Assembly: GCF_014349155.1 (NCBI RefSeq)
Contig: NZ_JACSIT010000151.1
Location: 1-40,458, forward strand
Reading direction: 5' to 3'
Origin: Neolewinella lacunae
Lineage (GTDB): Bacteria; Bacteroidota; Bacteroidia; Chitinophagales; Saprospiraceae
Length of the DNA stretch: 40,458 bases
The notes below the pieces were generated by a model. That model did not search any database. It was not told the DNA's origin and saw only the letters and a list, made by a program, of their open reading frames with translations. This document shows, in pieces, positions 23,729 to 31,712 of this stretch; positions within the stretch are counted from its first letter, which is position 1; each line of letters begins with the position of its first letter. The position numbers and the translations under genes are program-made.

Positions 23729-23850
23729 CTCCGGAGGAGTCACCACCGAAGGTAGCAGCGCAGCTAAACCTTAATAACCCCGGATGGATGATGCGCAGCA
23801 TCCGGAATACGGGGTATCTCGCAAAGGATCAAGCACCGCATCCGGAATCC
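23712..23850 (+). repeat. AACCTTAATAACC double-hairpin element, copy 3
   Basis: Hairpin GACTCC-GGA-GGAGTC, then AAACCTTAATAACCCCGGAT and GATGCGCAGCATC, then a second partial GCATCCGGAATCCGGGG. The DUF2071 stop TGA lies in its first hairpin. Confidence 0.8.
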
Positions 23851-23946
23851 GGGGTAAGGAAAAAGAGCATTTCCCCTAAATAAACGAAATCAGCCTCCTC
23901 CCTTCGCTCCATGTCCCTACTCCCCCCTTCGGGGGGGCGGGGGGGA

Positions 23947-23964
23947 GCACCTGCGGCCGCGCCC
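23947..23964 (+). repeat. 18-mer exact copy
   Basis: An exact forward copy between the convergent DUF2071 and PhoD-like genes, directly preceded by a CCCCCCTTCGGGGGGGCGGG hairpin. Confidence 0.85.
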
Positions 23965-23983
23965 CTTGCATATTCTCTTTGGA

Positions 23984-25024
23984 CTATTTCACCCTCAATT
24001 GATTAATATCCACCCCTTCCGTTACCACCGGCAACGCCGTAGCATCAAAAATGCTGAGCTGGGCCTGTCCTTCATTTCCCTTGAAGGTGAGCGTTATCAT
24101 CCCCACATTATTTTGCGCAATGGCCTTCCCCCGGCGGTACTTGTTTGGCTCGATGATGTCCCAGGTCTGGGTAATTCCGCTGGAAGTAACGTCATAAATC
24201 GGGTACAAACCGGCGCTTTCCATCCGGGATATTTCCCCCCAGTGTACGTCTCCGGAAATAAAGAAAATGCCATTGGCTTTGGTGGAGCGAATGAGGTCGA
24301 GCATCCGTTGTTGTTCGCGGGGTACGTTGGTCCAGCTTTCCCAGCCGTTGTATTCGTGGCTGAACTGGTTGCTGCTGGCGATGATGCGCGCGTCGGCCGG
24401 CATTTTCAGCTGTGCTTCGAGCCAGGTCCACTGGGCGGCACCCAGGAAAGTACTGTCGGCGCTGAAGTTCGGCACGTAATCGTTCTTGAAGACGGTGTCT
24501 GATTTGTCGCGGTGGAGCAATTCGTCGCGGAAAGTGCGGGTATCCAGTAAGATGATTTGCACCTTACGCCCATCGCGTTCGAGCCACTCGGTGCCGTAAA
24601 TGCCGGGATGCTGACGACGTTCACTGGTGGCGGGTACCTCCCAAAAATCCAGAAAAATTTCTTTCGATGCTTCCTTGAACGGGAAATGCCGGCCGGCGTC
24701 GTTCCAGCCATAATCGTGGTCGTCCCACACGGCCAAAAGCGGCGTGGAAGCTTTCAGGCGCTGGAATTCGGGCTTCGCAGCCAGGCGACCGTACTTAGCC
24801 CGCAACGTATCCAGCGTGTATGAATCGCCGTAGATGTTGTCGCCTAAATAGACGAAAACGTCGGGAGAAAGCCCGGTGGCAACGTCCAGCAAGGGCTGCG
24901 GTTTATCCTGGTGGGCACAAGAGCCAAAGGCAATTTTGAAAGTCGTCGGGGCGGCCAGTGTGGGGCCGGAACGCTGGCACCCGACGAGCAGGAAGCAAAG
25001 CAGCAGCGGGATAAAAATACGCAT
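23984..25024 (-). CDS. PhoD-like alkaline phosphatase/phosphodiesterase lipoprotein
   Basis: The 346-residue protein starts with a lipoprotein signal (LLVGC, Cys16). PhoD-type metallophosphatase motifs follow: IAFGSCAHQD (31-40), VYLGDNIYGDSY (58-69), AVWDDHDYGWNDA (98-110), the QIILLDTRTFRD segment, and FFISGDVHWGE near residue 260, all metal ligands of the family. Family members cleave phosphomonoesters or phosphodiesters in the periplasm, often for phosphate scavenging. It lacks the N-terminal PhoD domain of B. subtilis PhoD. No Pho-box could be judged. It is the first of four phosphoesterase-type genes in this part of the window. Confidence 0.9.
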   Translation of the reverse strand: MRIFIPLLLCFLLVGCQRSGPTLAAPTTFKIAFGSCAHQDKPQPLLDVATGLSPDVFVYLGDNIYGDSYTLDTLRAKYGRLAAKPEFQRLKASTPLLAVWDDHDYGWNDAGRHFPFKEASKEIFLDFWEVPATSERRQHPGIYGTEWLERDGRKVQIILLDTRTFRDELLHRDKSDTVFKNDYVPNFSADSTFLGAAQWTWLEAQLKMPADARIIASSNQFSHEYNGWESWTNVPREQQRMLDLIRSTKANGIFFISGDVHWGEISRMESAGLYPIYDVTSSGITQTWDIIEPNKYRRGKAIAQNNVGMITLTFKGNEGQAQLSIFDATALPVVTEGVDINQLRVK

Positions 25025-25243
25025 CTGGAGAGGGGTGTGGACCAGCGCACCGGCTGGCGTAGGGCAAAAGTACTGCGTTGCGGGATGCGCCGCAGGAAGA
25101 AATGAGGGTTTGGCGAGAAAATGGCTTGGGGAGTTGGCGGGACGCTTTGTAGATCATGATCCGTCGGATGACTTCCCACGGGGGTGCAGGTATTGGCGGG
25201 GGGGGGAGCGAAAATACGGGAGATCAGCATTTTTTTGTAGATC

Positions 25244-25278
25244 TTGGCGGCGCGATCCCAACGGCAGTTCGCCGCCAA
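25244..25278. repeat. Inverted repeat upstream of the HD gene
   Basis: TTGGCGGC (25244-25251) pairs with GCCGCCAA (25271-25278) 38 bases before the HD protein start. It could be an operator or leader hairpin; nothing more can be said. Confidence 0.4.
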
Positions 25279-25315
25279 AAACAATGGCTTTCAAAGCTAA
25301 AAAAATAGCAACAAC

Positions 25316-25867
25316 ATGTGGTCCATAGAAAAATTACAGCAAGCCTGGCACCTGGCGGCGCGCCTGCACGAGGGGCAGAAATACGCCGGACCGGATGAGG
25401 GGGAGCAATTTGAGTACCTGAACCACATCGGCAGTGTGACTTTTGAAATCCTGAACGCCCTGCAACAGGCGGAGGACCTGGACGCGGACCTGGCCATCCA
25501 GTGTGCCGTCTTGCACGACACCATCGAGGATACCCAGCAATCTTACGCGGGGATCGTGGAGCACTTTGGCGAAGCGGTAGCGAATGGCGTAATGGCCCTT
25601 ACCAAAAACGAAGCCTTACCCGACAAAGCCGCCATGATGCAGGATAGCCTCCAAAGGATAAAAGAACAGCCCAAGGCCGTCTGGGCCGTCAAGATGGCCG
25701 ACCGCATTTGCAACCTGCAGCCCCCACCCTATTATTGGACCAGGGAAAAGAAAGAAAAGTACCGGGAAGAGGCGCGCTTGATCCACCGGGAACTGCGGGA
25801 GGGCCATGCGTATTTGGCCGCGCGGCTGGCGGCGAAAATTGAGGCGTATGGAGGGTATATTGGGTAG
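25316..25867 (+). CDS. HD domain phosphohydrolase (RelA/SpoT hydrolase-like)
   Basis: The 183-residue protein is close to the length of stand-alone HD hydrolases. The metal-binding set is visible: H37 in EYLNHIGSV, H67-D68 in CAVLHDTIEDT, and D129 in VWAVKMADRICNLQ. LHDTIEDT plus KMADRICNL is the pattern of ppGpp hydrolase (SpoT/MESH1-like) domains, so a small alarmone hydrolase role is plausible but not shown; the strand and loop typical of MESH1 were not checked. It is followed by a hairpin with a T tract and then the HD-PycTM gene. Confidence 0.8.
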   Translation: MWSIEKLQQAWHLAARLHEGQKYAGPDEGEQFEYLNHIGSVTFEILNALQQAEDLDADLAIQCAVLHDTIEDTQQSYAGIVEHFGEAVANGVMALTKNEALPDKAAMMQDSLQRIKEQPKAVWAVKMADRICNLQPPPYYWTREKKEKYREEARLIHRELREGHAYLAARLAAKIEAYGGYIG

Positions 25868-25934
25868 GCATTTACAGCCCTGAGGAACTTTTGCCTACCA
25901 AAATCATCCCCTCCGAAATCATTTTTCTTATTGC

Positions 25935-25959
25935 AAACGGCAAAACGGTAGCCGTTTTT
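25935..25959 (+). terminator. Terminator of the HD gene
   Basis: AAACGGC (25935-25941) pairs with GCCGTTT (25951-25957), ending in five T residues. It abuts the 18-mer repeat. Confidence 0.7.
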
Positions 25960-25977
25960 GGGCGCGGCCGCAGGTGC
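25960..25977 (-). repeat. 18-mer exact copy (reverse)
   Basis: GGGCGCGGCCGCAGGTGC, the exact reverse complement of the forward copies. Confidence 0.85.
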
Positions 25978-26300
25978 AGGGAACGGGATAAAAAAGCGAT
26001 GGTAGGCCCCGAAGGCTGATGCACCACCCCGTCACAAATCCTACTACGCCGCAGACAAAAAATCCTGCAAAGTCTTTGCACTTGCTTCGTACCTCGGTCA
26101 AAAGAAAAAGTAGGGCGCGGTGCCGACAGCAGGCAGGCCGGAAGGCTACGGGCGGGTGGTGGTTGGGGAGTGTCGGAAAGGGACATTTCATCGCCAAATT
26201 TTTACTCTGCTCCGAAAATCCAAGCGTGCGGCACTAACTTCACCTAGCGGGCGAGGGCCGGGCCAAACCGCCGGGCCGCCCCTCCTCTAAACAGCTGACG

Positions 26301-27530
26301 ATGAATGAAATAGTAGCGCAGGCCAAAGAATTTGCCACTGAACTTTTGGGAGAAAAACTACCTCCTGCCTTCACCTACCACAATCTGGAGCATACGAGCA
26401 CGGTAGTGGAAGGGGTGCAAGAAATCGGCCAGGCGGAAGCGCTGCGTGCGGAGGAAATGGATATTTTGCTGATTGCGGCGTGGTTTCATGACACCGGGTA
26501 CGTCCACACGCAAGATGAACATGAACAGGAAAGTGTCCGGATTGCCACCACCTTTTTTAAGCAAGTGTCGGCCGATGAAGCACTCATTGCGAAGGTGACC
26601 GCATGCATTTTGGCCACCAAACCGGGCAGCGTGCCGGCAGATAAGCTGCAACAAGTACTGCGTGATGCGGATATGTTTCACTTGTCGAAAAACAATTATT
26701 TTGACCGTAATAACGCGCTCCGGCAAGAATGGGCTGCGCTCTACGGAAAGCAATACGCTGACCTTGAATGGGCCCAACTTAACCTGGAGTTTCTCTCCCA
26801 GCATCAATTCGCAACGAAATACGGAAAGGACCATTTAGCCAAGGAAAAAGAAAAGATCATAAAAAAAATCCGCAAGGAGATTAAAAAATCCGGACAAAAA
26901 ATCAATGCCGCATTGATCCGAGACCTGGGGATAAGCGAATCAGACCTGAAGGACCTGAAAAAGAAATTACTGAAAGCCGAAAACCGGCCGGAACGGGGCA
27001 TTGAAACCATGTTTCGTTTGACTTCCAAGAACCACATTGACATCAGTGGGATGGCCGACAGCAAGGCCAACATCATGATTTCTATTAATTCCATCATCAT
27101 TTCAGTGCTTTTAGGCGGATTGATGCAAAAACTGGACAGCAACACGCACCTCATCCCCCCCACCATCATCCTGCTGGGGGTTACGCTATCTTCGATCGTC
27201 TACTCCATACTATCCCTGCGGCCAAACATTACCTCCGGAAAATTCACCAAGGAAGACATTGCTAATCACGATACCAATTTGCTCTTTTTCGGTAATTTCC
27301 ACAAGATGAAAAGAGAGGACTACCACTGGGGGATGAATAACTTGATGGAAAATTCCGCCTTCCTCTATTCCAACCTCATCGATGACATTTTCTTCCTCGG
27401 CGTGGTGCTGGCAAAAAAGTACCGCCTCCTGAGAACGGCCTATAATATTTTCATGTACGGAATTGTGGTCGCGGTTTTCGCCTTTGTCGTAGCCATCCTC
27501 TTCTTCAATGCGAGCGGCGTTTATGGGTAA
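26301..27530 (+). CDS. HD phosphohydrolase fused to Pycsar-type membrane effector domain (PycTM)
   Basis: The 409-residue protein has two parts. Residues 1-180 form an HD domain: FTYHNLEHT (H27, H31), AAWFHDTGY (H63-D64) and LRDADMFHL (D122, D124) provide the metal site. A lysine-rich linker (175-225) leads to a PycTM-like domain: MFRLTSKNHIDISGMADSKANIMISINSIIISVLL (237-271) is the hallmark. Helices lie at about 258-275, 283-304 and 383-404. Family knowledge: in Pycsar defence a cyclase makes cCMP or cUMP and the PycTM effector damages the membrane. No cyclase gene lies in the window. Here the HD part may sense or hydrolyse a nucleotide (inference). The metallophosphoesterase/barrel gene follows after 114 bases. 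Confidence 0.82.
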   Translation: MNEIVAQAKEFATELLGEKLPPAFTYHNLEHTSTVVEGVQEIGQAEALRAEEMDILLIAAWFHDTGYVHTQDEHEQESVRIATTFFKQVSADEALIAKVTACILATKPGSVPADKLQQVLRDADMFHLSKNNYFDRNNALRQEWAALYGKQYADLEWAQLNLEFLSQHQFATKYGKDHLAKEKEKIIKKIRKEIKKSGQKINAALIRDLGISESDLKDLKKKLLKAENRPERGIETMFRLTSKNHIDISGMADSKANIMISINSIIISVLLGGLMQKLDSNTHLIPPTIILLGVTLSSIVYSILSLRPNITSGKFTKEDIANHDTNLLFFGNFHKMKREDYHWGMNNLMENSAFLYSNLIDDIFFLGVVLAKKYRLLRTAYNIFMYGIVVAVFAFVVAILFFNASGVYG

Positions 27531-27644
27531 GTGCGGATGCGGCTGGAACCCTTCCCGCGTGCGTACGAGCGCACCGCTATTTCTGGGAAACAAGCCCACG
27601 AGCAACGCAAATCATCTTCTGCATACCACTAACAATTAAATACA

Positions 27645-30600
27645 ATGGACATTGCTAAAAATAGAAAACGCCTTGGTAGCCTATTGCTTAAAAGCATGAC
27701 TCTATGCCTGGTGGCTGTGCTGTCCTCCTGCGCCACTTATCAACTCAATTACAGCAGTGAAGGGGAAAACTGGGCACCGGCCTTACCCGATAAACCCGTC
27801 AGCCAAACCATTTTCTTAATTGGCGATGCTGGTAATGCCAAAGACGGAAAAATTCCTCCCGCCCTAAGCTTGCTGGGGCAGCAGTTGAAGCGGGCTCAAA
27901 AAAACAGTACCCTTGTTTTTTTGGGTGACAATATTTACCCCAATGGTATGGCACCGGCGAAGAAGGAAGAGGAAAGGGCGGATAATGAGTTTCGCTTGCG
28001 TGCGCAGTTGGATATCCTCAAAGATTACCCTGGGAAGACCTACTTCATTCCGGGAAATCACGATTGGTACAAATACGGGGTTGATGGTTTGAAAAGGCAA
28101 AAGAAATTTATTGAGGACTACTTGGATGAAAAGGATGTGTGGCAGCCCGACTGCGGCTGTGGCGACCCCAAGGTGGTGGATGTAACGGATGACTTGGTGC
28201 TGATCATGATCGATTCAGAATGGTGGCTCACCGATTGGGAGGGTGAAACGGAAATTAACCAGAACTGTGAGGCAAAAAGTCGGGAGAATTTCAAGCTATT
28301 GTTCGAGGCTGCCTTAAAGAGCAACCGGGAAAAAAACGTAATCGTTGCCTTGCACCACCCCCTCTACTCCATGGGACCGCACGGAGGAGCCTTTCCATTG
28401 AAAGACCACCTCTTTCCGCTCACCAGAGTACATAAAAACTTGTGGTTGCCTCTGCCAATAGTCGGCTCCGTTTATCCCTTTTACCGATCTGCCATCGGGA
28501 CAAAATCGGATATGGCCCACCCCGAATACCGGGCCTTCCGCGATTTTGTATTGAGTGTGGCCCAGAAAAATGGTCAGTTCATCTTTGTCTCTGGCCACGA
28601 GCACAGCCTGCAATATACTGAGGCCGGTAATCAGTTTTTTATTGTAAGCGGTGCTGGGTCAAAACGAAGTCCTACCCGCGCGGGGCAAGGCACCCAATTT
28701 GCCTACGGAAACTACGGATTTTCGGAATTGATTGTCTACGAAGATGGCTCCGTGTGGGTGCAGTTTTGGTCAGTAGATGCCACGGATGAAGCCAAAGGAA
28801 AAGTCGTTTTCCGGAAACAGGTAAAAGGGCCTTTGCCTGGTAAACAATCGCTCAGTGCGCAGGATATTCCCGCCCTGGATACGGAGCAAAAGGAGATTAG
28901 CTTACCCATCTTCAACGAAAGTGTAGACCGCAAAGGGCTGCGGAAGGTGTTCTGGGGAGCGCATTACCGTCAGGCCTATAACACCTTTCTGGACTACCCG
29001 GTATTAGACCTGAGCGCTTACCAGGGAGGCGTTACACCCGTCAAGAAAGGCGGCGGCTATCAAACCAACTCCATTCGTTTGGAGGCTCCCGACGGCAGGC
29101 AGTATACCATGCGTTCCATCATCAAAGACGCCAGCCGAACCATTGCTTATCCCCTGAGCCAGTCCACCTTAATCCAAAATGTGTATGCCGATGCCTTCAA
29201 CTCCGCGCACCCCCTTGCTGCCCAGGCCGTGCCTCCCCTCGCCCGGGCGGCAGGGGTTTACCACACCAATCCGCGCATTTTCTATATCCCCCAACAACGG
29301 GCCTTGGGTAACTATAACGAAGACTTTGGCAATGCCCTTTACCTGGTAGAAGAACGCCCCGATGGAAAGGGTTGGAAAGACCACCCCAACCTGGGCAACC
29401 CCGACGAGATCATCAGCACCCACGACGTAATTGAAGCCATAAAAGAACACCACAATCATCGCATCGACTTCCGGGCCGTAGCCAGGGCCAGAATCTTTGA
29501 CCTGTTGATTGGTGATTGGGACCGGCACGATGACCAGTGGCGCTGGGCCAAAATCAAGGGGCCGGACCAAACCCTGTACCGTCCAATTCCACGGGATCGT
29601 GACCAGGCCTTCAGCAAATACGACGGGGTGGTTTATTCCCTGGCCCGAAGGCTGGTACCGGCTTCGCGTCCGCTGCGGGCATACGCTGCCTACGAGAAAA
29701 AGATCCACTGGTCCCACTACGGGGCCCGCTATTTTGACCCGACCTTTCTCTCGGGAGCGACCTGGGAAATTTGGGAAAAAGAACTGGAGGAAATCCAAAA
29801 AAGCCTGACCGATGAGGTCATTTACCGTGCATTCGAATCCACGTGGCCAGATGATCTTTATCAGCTGGATGGGTACCGGATTGCCCAGACCATGATCGAA
29901 CGAAAGAAAAATCTGGCGCAGATGGCCAGGTCTTTCTACGCCTTCCACGCTAAGAAAGTCGACGTGCTGGGCACCCACAAAAAGGACCTCTTTGAAGTCG
30001 TCCACGCTAAGGACGGAACGACCCGGATCAGGGTGTATGACACCAATAAAGAGGGAAAGAAAGGGCGGATGATGTATGAACGCACCTTTCGCTACCCGGA
30101 AACCAAGGAAATCAGATTATACGGACTCGACAACGACGATGTGATCCAACTGAGCGGCGATGGCCAAAAAGGGCCGTTGATTCGCATCATCGGCGGAGAA
30201 GGAAAAGAAGACATCCGGGACGCATCGAAAGTGAAAGCCATCATTTACGATGACGAGGGAAAAGACCTTACCATTCAGCGCGGACCGAAAACGAGCGTAA
30301 AGACCTCCGAAGACCCTAAGTTCAATACCTATAATCGGCTCTCCAAAGACTACGAATTTGACTATGCTACCGTCGTGCCCAGTGTTGGGGTCAACCCCGA
30401 TGATGGCTTTTTGCTGGGTTTGAGCACCACTTTTGTAAATCATGGATTCAAAAAATCGCCGTTTGCCGATCGCCACCAACTTTCCTTAAAGTATGCCTTT
30501 GGCAGTGCGGGGTGGGAGTTCAAATACCAGGGAGAAATCGTTGAAGCCATTGGCAAGGGGAATCTGCACCTGGCCACTACCCTACGCAATCCACTCTACG

Positions 30601-31421
30601 CATTTAATTTTTATGGATTGGGGAACGAAACCGAAAACAGGGAAGACACCTTTGGGGTGAACTATAACCGGGTCTTACAGCGCTACATTGCTTTGCAGCC
30701 TACCTACGTGCGCCACTACAACCGCGCTTTATCGGTGGGGTTCGGCCCTCTATTTGAATCGATTCGTATCGACTTATCGGATGACGAGCGGCTGATCAAT
30801 CAGCTGGAGCCCCAACTCAACCCGGAAATATTTGAGGGATCAGAATACCTCGGCGTACAAGCCCACGTCAGGTTAGAAAACCTCAACGATCCGGTTTTCC
30901 CGACCCGCGGAGTTAATTTTCACGCTAACGTAGCCTGGACTACTTCTCTGGACGACGGAAACAAGCATTTCCCTTCTTCCGAAGGAGCCCTCGCCATTTA
31001 CCAACAGCTGACGGCCAATGGCAAACTCGTTTTTGCCACCCGCGTTGGGGGCAAACATATTTTTAACAACGACTTTGAATTTTTTCAAGGCGCTACCCTC
31101 GGCGGAATCGGGCCGAACAGCAATCTACGCGGTTTCCGCCGGGAACGCTTCACGGGAAGATCCGCTTTCTACCACAATACCGATTTGCGCTGGAAGGCAG
31201 TTTCGTCGCAAAACAATATTCTACCTTTTTCCATGGGCTTACTCGCTGGTTACGATTACGGACGCGTCTGGCTGGACGGCGAGGACTCCGACTTGTGGCA
31301 CTACAGCTTCGGTGGCGGCATTTGGATCAGCCCCCTGGACTTATTAGACCTCAAATTTTCCCTTTTTCAAACGGACGAAGGAATCATGCGCTTTTCTTTC
31401 GGCGGGCAATTTTTCTTCTAA
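27645..31421 (+). CDS. Lipoprotein with metallophosphoesterase, kinase-like middle region and outer-membrane barrel
   Basis: The 1258-residue protein starts with a lipoprotein signal (VLSSC, Cys29). Residues about 52-390 are a calcineurin-like phosphoesterase: GDAG (60-63), GDN (94-96), GNHD (137-140), HH (237-238) and GHEH (317-320). Residues about 440-765 have no obvious annotation but show protein-kinase-like spacing: a basic N-lobe strand YTMRSIIKD (487-495), LIGDWDRHDDQW (621-632) like a catalytic loop, and PRDRDQAFS (649-657) like a metal-binding DFG-type motif, as in Fam20/HipA-type atypical kinases. A linker (RIIGGEGKEDI) leads to a C-terminal barrel (about 900-1258, surface antigen/BamA-like) ending in FGGQFFF, a typical insertion signal. 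It is probably outer-membrane bound. The kinase reading is a hypothesis. Confidence 0.85.
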   Translation: MDIAKNRKRLGSLLLKSMTLCLVAVLSSCATYQLNYSSEGENWAPALPDKPVSQTIFLIGDAGNAKDGKIPPALSLLGQQLKRAQKNSTLVFLGDNIYPNGMAPAKKEEERADNEFRLRAQLDILKDYPGKTYFIPGNHDWYKYGVDGLKRQKKFIEDYLDEKDVWQPDCGCGDPKVVDVTDDLVLIMIDSEWWLTDWEGETEINQNCEAKSRENFKLLFEAALKSNREKNVIVALHHPLYSMGPHGGAFPLKDHLFPLTRVHKNLWLPLPIVGSVYPFYRSAIGTKSDMAHPEYRAFRDFVLSVAQKNGQFIFVSGHEHSLQYTEAGNQFFIVSGAGSKRSPTRAGQGTQFAYGNYGFSELIVYEDGSVWVQFWSVDATDEAKGKVVFRKQVKGPLPGKQSLSAQDIPALDTEQKEISLPIFNESVDRKGLRKVFWGAHYRQAYNTFLDYPVLDLSAYQGGVTPVKKGGGYQTNSIRLEAPDGRQYTMRSIIKDASRTIAYPLSQSTLIQNVYADAFNSAHPLAAQAVPPLARAAGVYHTNPRIFYIPQQRALGNYNEDFGNALYLVEERPDGKGWKDHPNLGNPDEIISTHDVIEAIKEHHNHRIDFRAVARARIFDLLIGDWDRHDDQWRWAKIKGPDQTLYRPIPRDRDQAFSKYDGVVYSLARRLVPASRPLRAYAAYEKKIHWSHYGARYFDPTFLSGATWEIWEKELEEIQKSLTDEVIYRAFESTWPDDLYQLDGYRIAQTMIERKKNLAQMARSFYAFHAKKVDVLGTHKKDLFEVVHAKDGTTRIRVYDTNKEGKKGRMMYERTFRYPETKEIRLYGLDNDDVIQLSGDGQKGPLIRIIGGEGKEDIRDASKVKAIIYDDEGKDLTIQRGPKTSVKTSEDPKFNTYNRLSKDYEFDYATVVPSVGVNPDDGFLLGLSTTFVNHGFKKSPFADRHQLSLKYAFGSAGWEFKYQGEIVEAIGKGNLHLATTLRNPLYAFNFYGLGNETENREDTFGVNYNRVLQRYIALQPTYVRHYNRALSVGFGPLFESIRIDLSDDERLINQLEPQLNPEIFEGSEYLGVQAHVRLENLNDPVFPTRGVNFHANVAWTTSLDDGNKHFPSSEGALAIYQQLTANGKLVFATRVGGKHIFNNDFEFFQGATLGGIGPNSNLRGFRRERFTGRSAFYHNTDLRWKAVSSQNNILPFSMGLLAGYDYGRVWLDGEDSDLWHYSFGGGIWISPLDLLDLKFSLFQTDEGIMRFSFGGQFFF

Positions 31422-31440
31422 GAAGACCGTGCAGCCTATC

Positions 31441-31618
31441 CGCCGGACCAGAGGTCCGGATCCCACCCAAAAACTCCATTAACTCCATGCCTTACTCTAT
31501 GCAATTCCATGGGCTAAAAACCAGCCGGACCAAAGGTCCGTATCCCACCCAAAAACTCCATTAACTCCATGCCTAACTCCATGCAACTCCATGGGCTAAA
31601 ACTCCACGGGCTAAAAAC
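31441..31618 (+). repeat. ACTCCATG/CCGGAC element, two units
   Basis: Two units of about 82 bases. Each has a CCGGACC-NNN-GGTCCGG-type palindrome, CCCACCCAAAAACTCCATT, then ACTCCATG copies and CCATGGGCTAAA. Confidence 0.85.
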
Positions 31619-31669
31619 CTATCAAACCTACCACGTGCGGCAGCCCATTAGCTTACGCTGCTGCCTACG

Positions 31670-31712
31670 GCGGTCACGCATTCACTCATTCACGCATTCA
31701 CTCATTAAAATA
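31670..31712 (-). repeat. GAATGAGT repeat containing the uxaC stop codon
   Basis: On the minus strand this reads TTAATGAGTGAATGCG, then TGAATGAGTGAATGCG. The uxaC stop TGA (31698-31700) and its last codons (FNE) are inside. It matches the sequence after nagB (22592-22640), including a CTGCCGCACG tail at about 31636-31645. Confidence 0.8.

Larger units (their letters stand above)
25868..26300. other. Intergenic region
   Basis: It contains a terminator (25935-25959) and an exact reverse 18-mer (25960-25977). The remaining ~320 bases show no gene, recognised repeat or promoter match. Confidence 0.6.

Noticed and set aside
26301..27530. Complete Pycsar defence operon
   Set aside because: The effector-like domain is present but no cyclase gene was found on either side, so a full system cannot be claimed.
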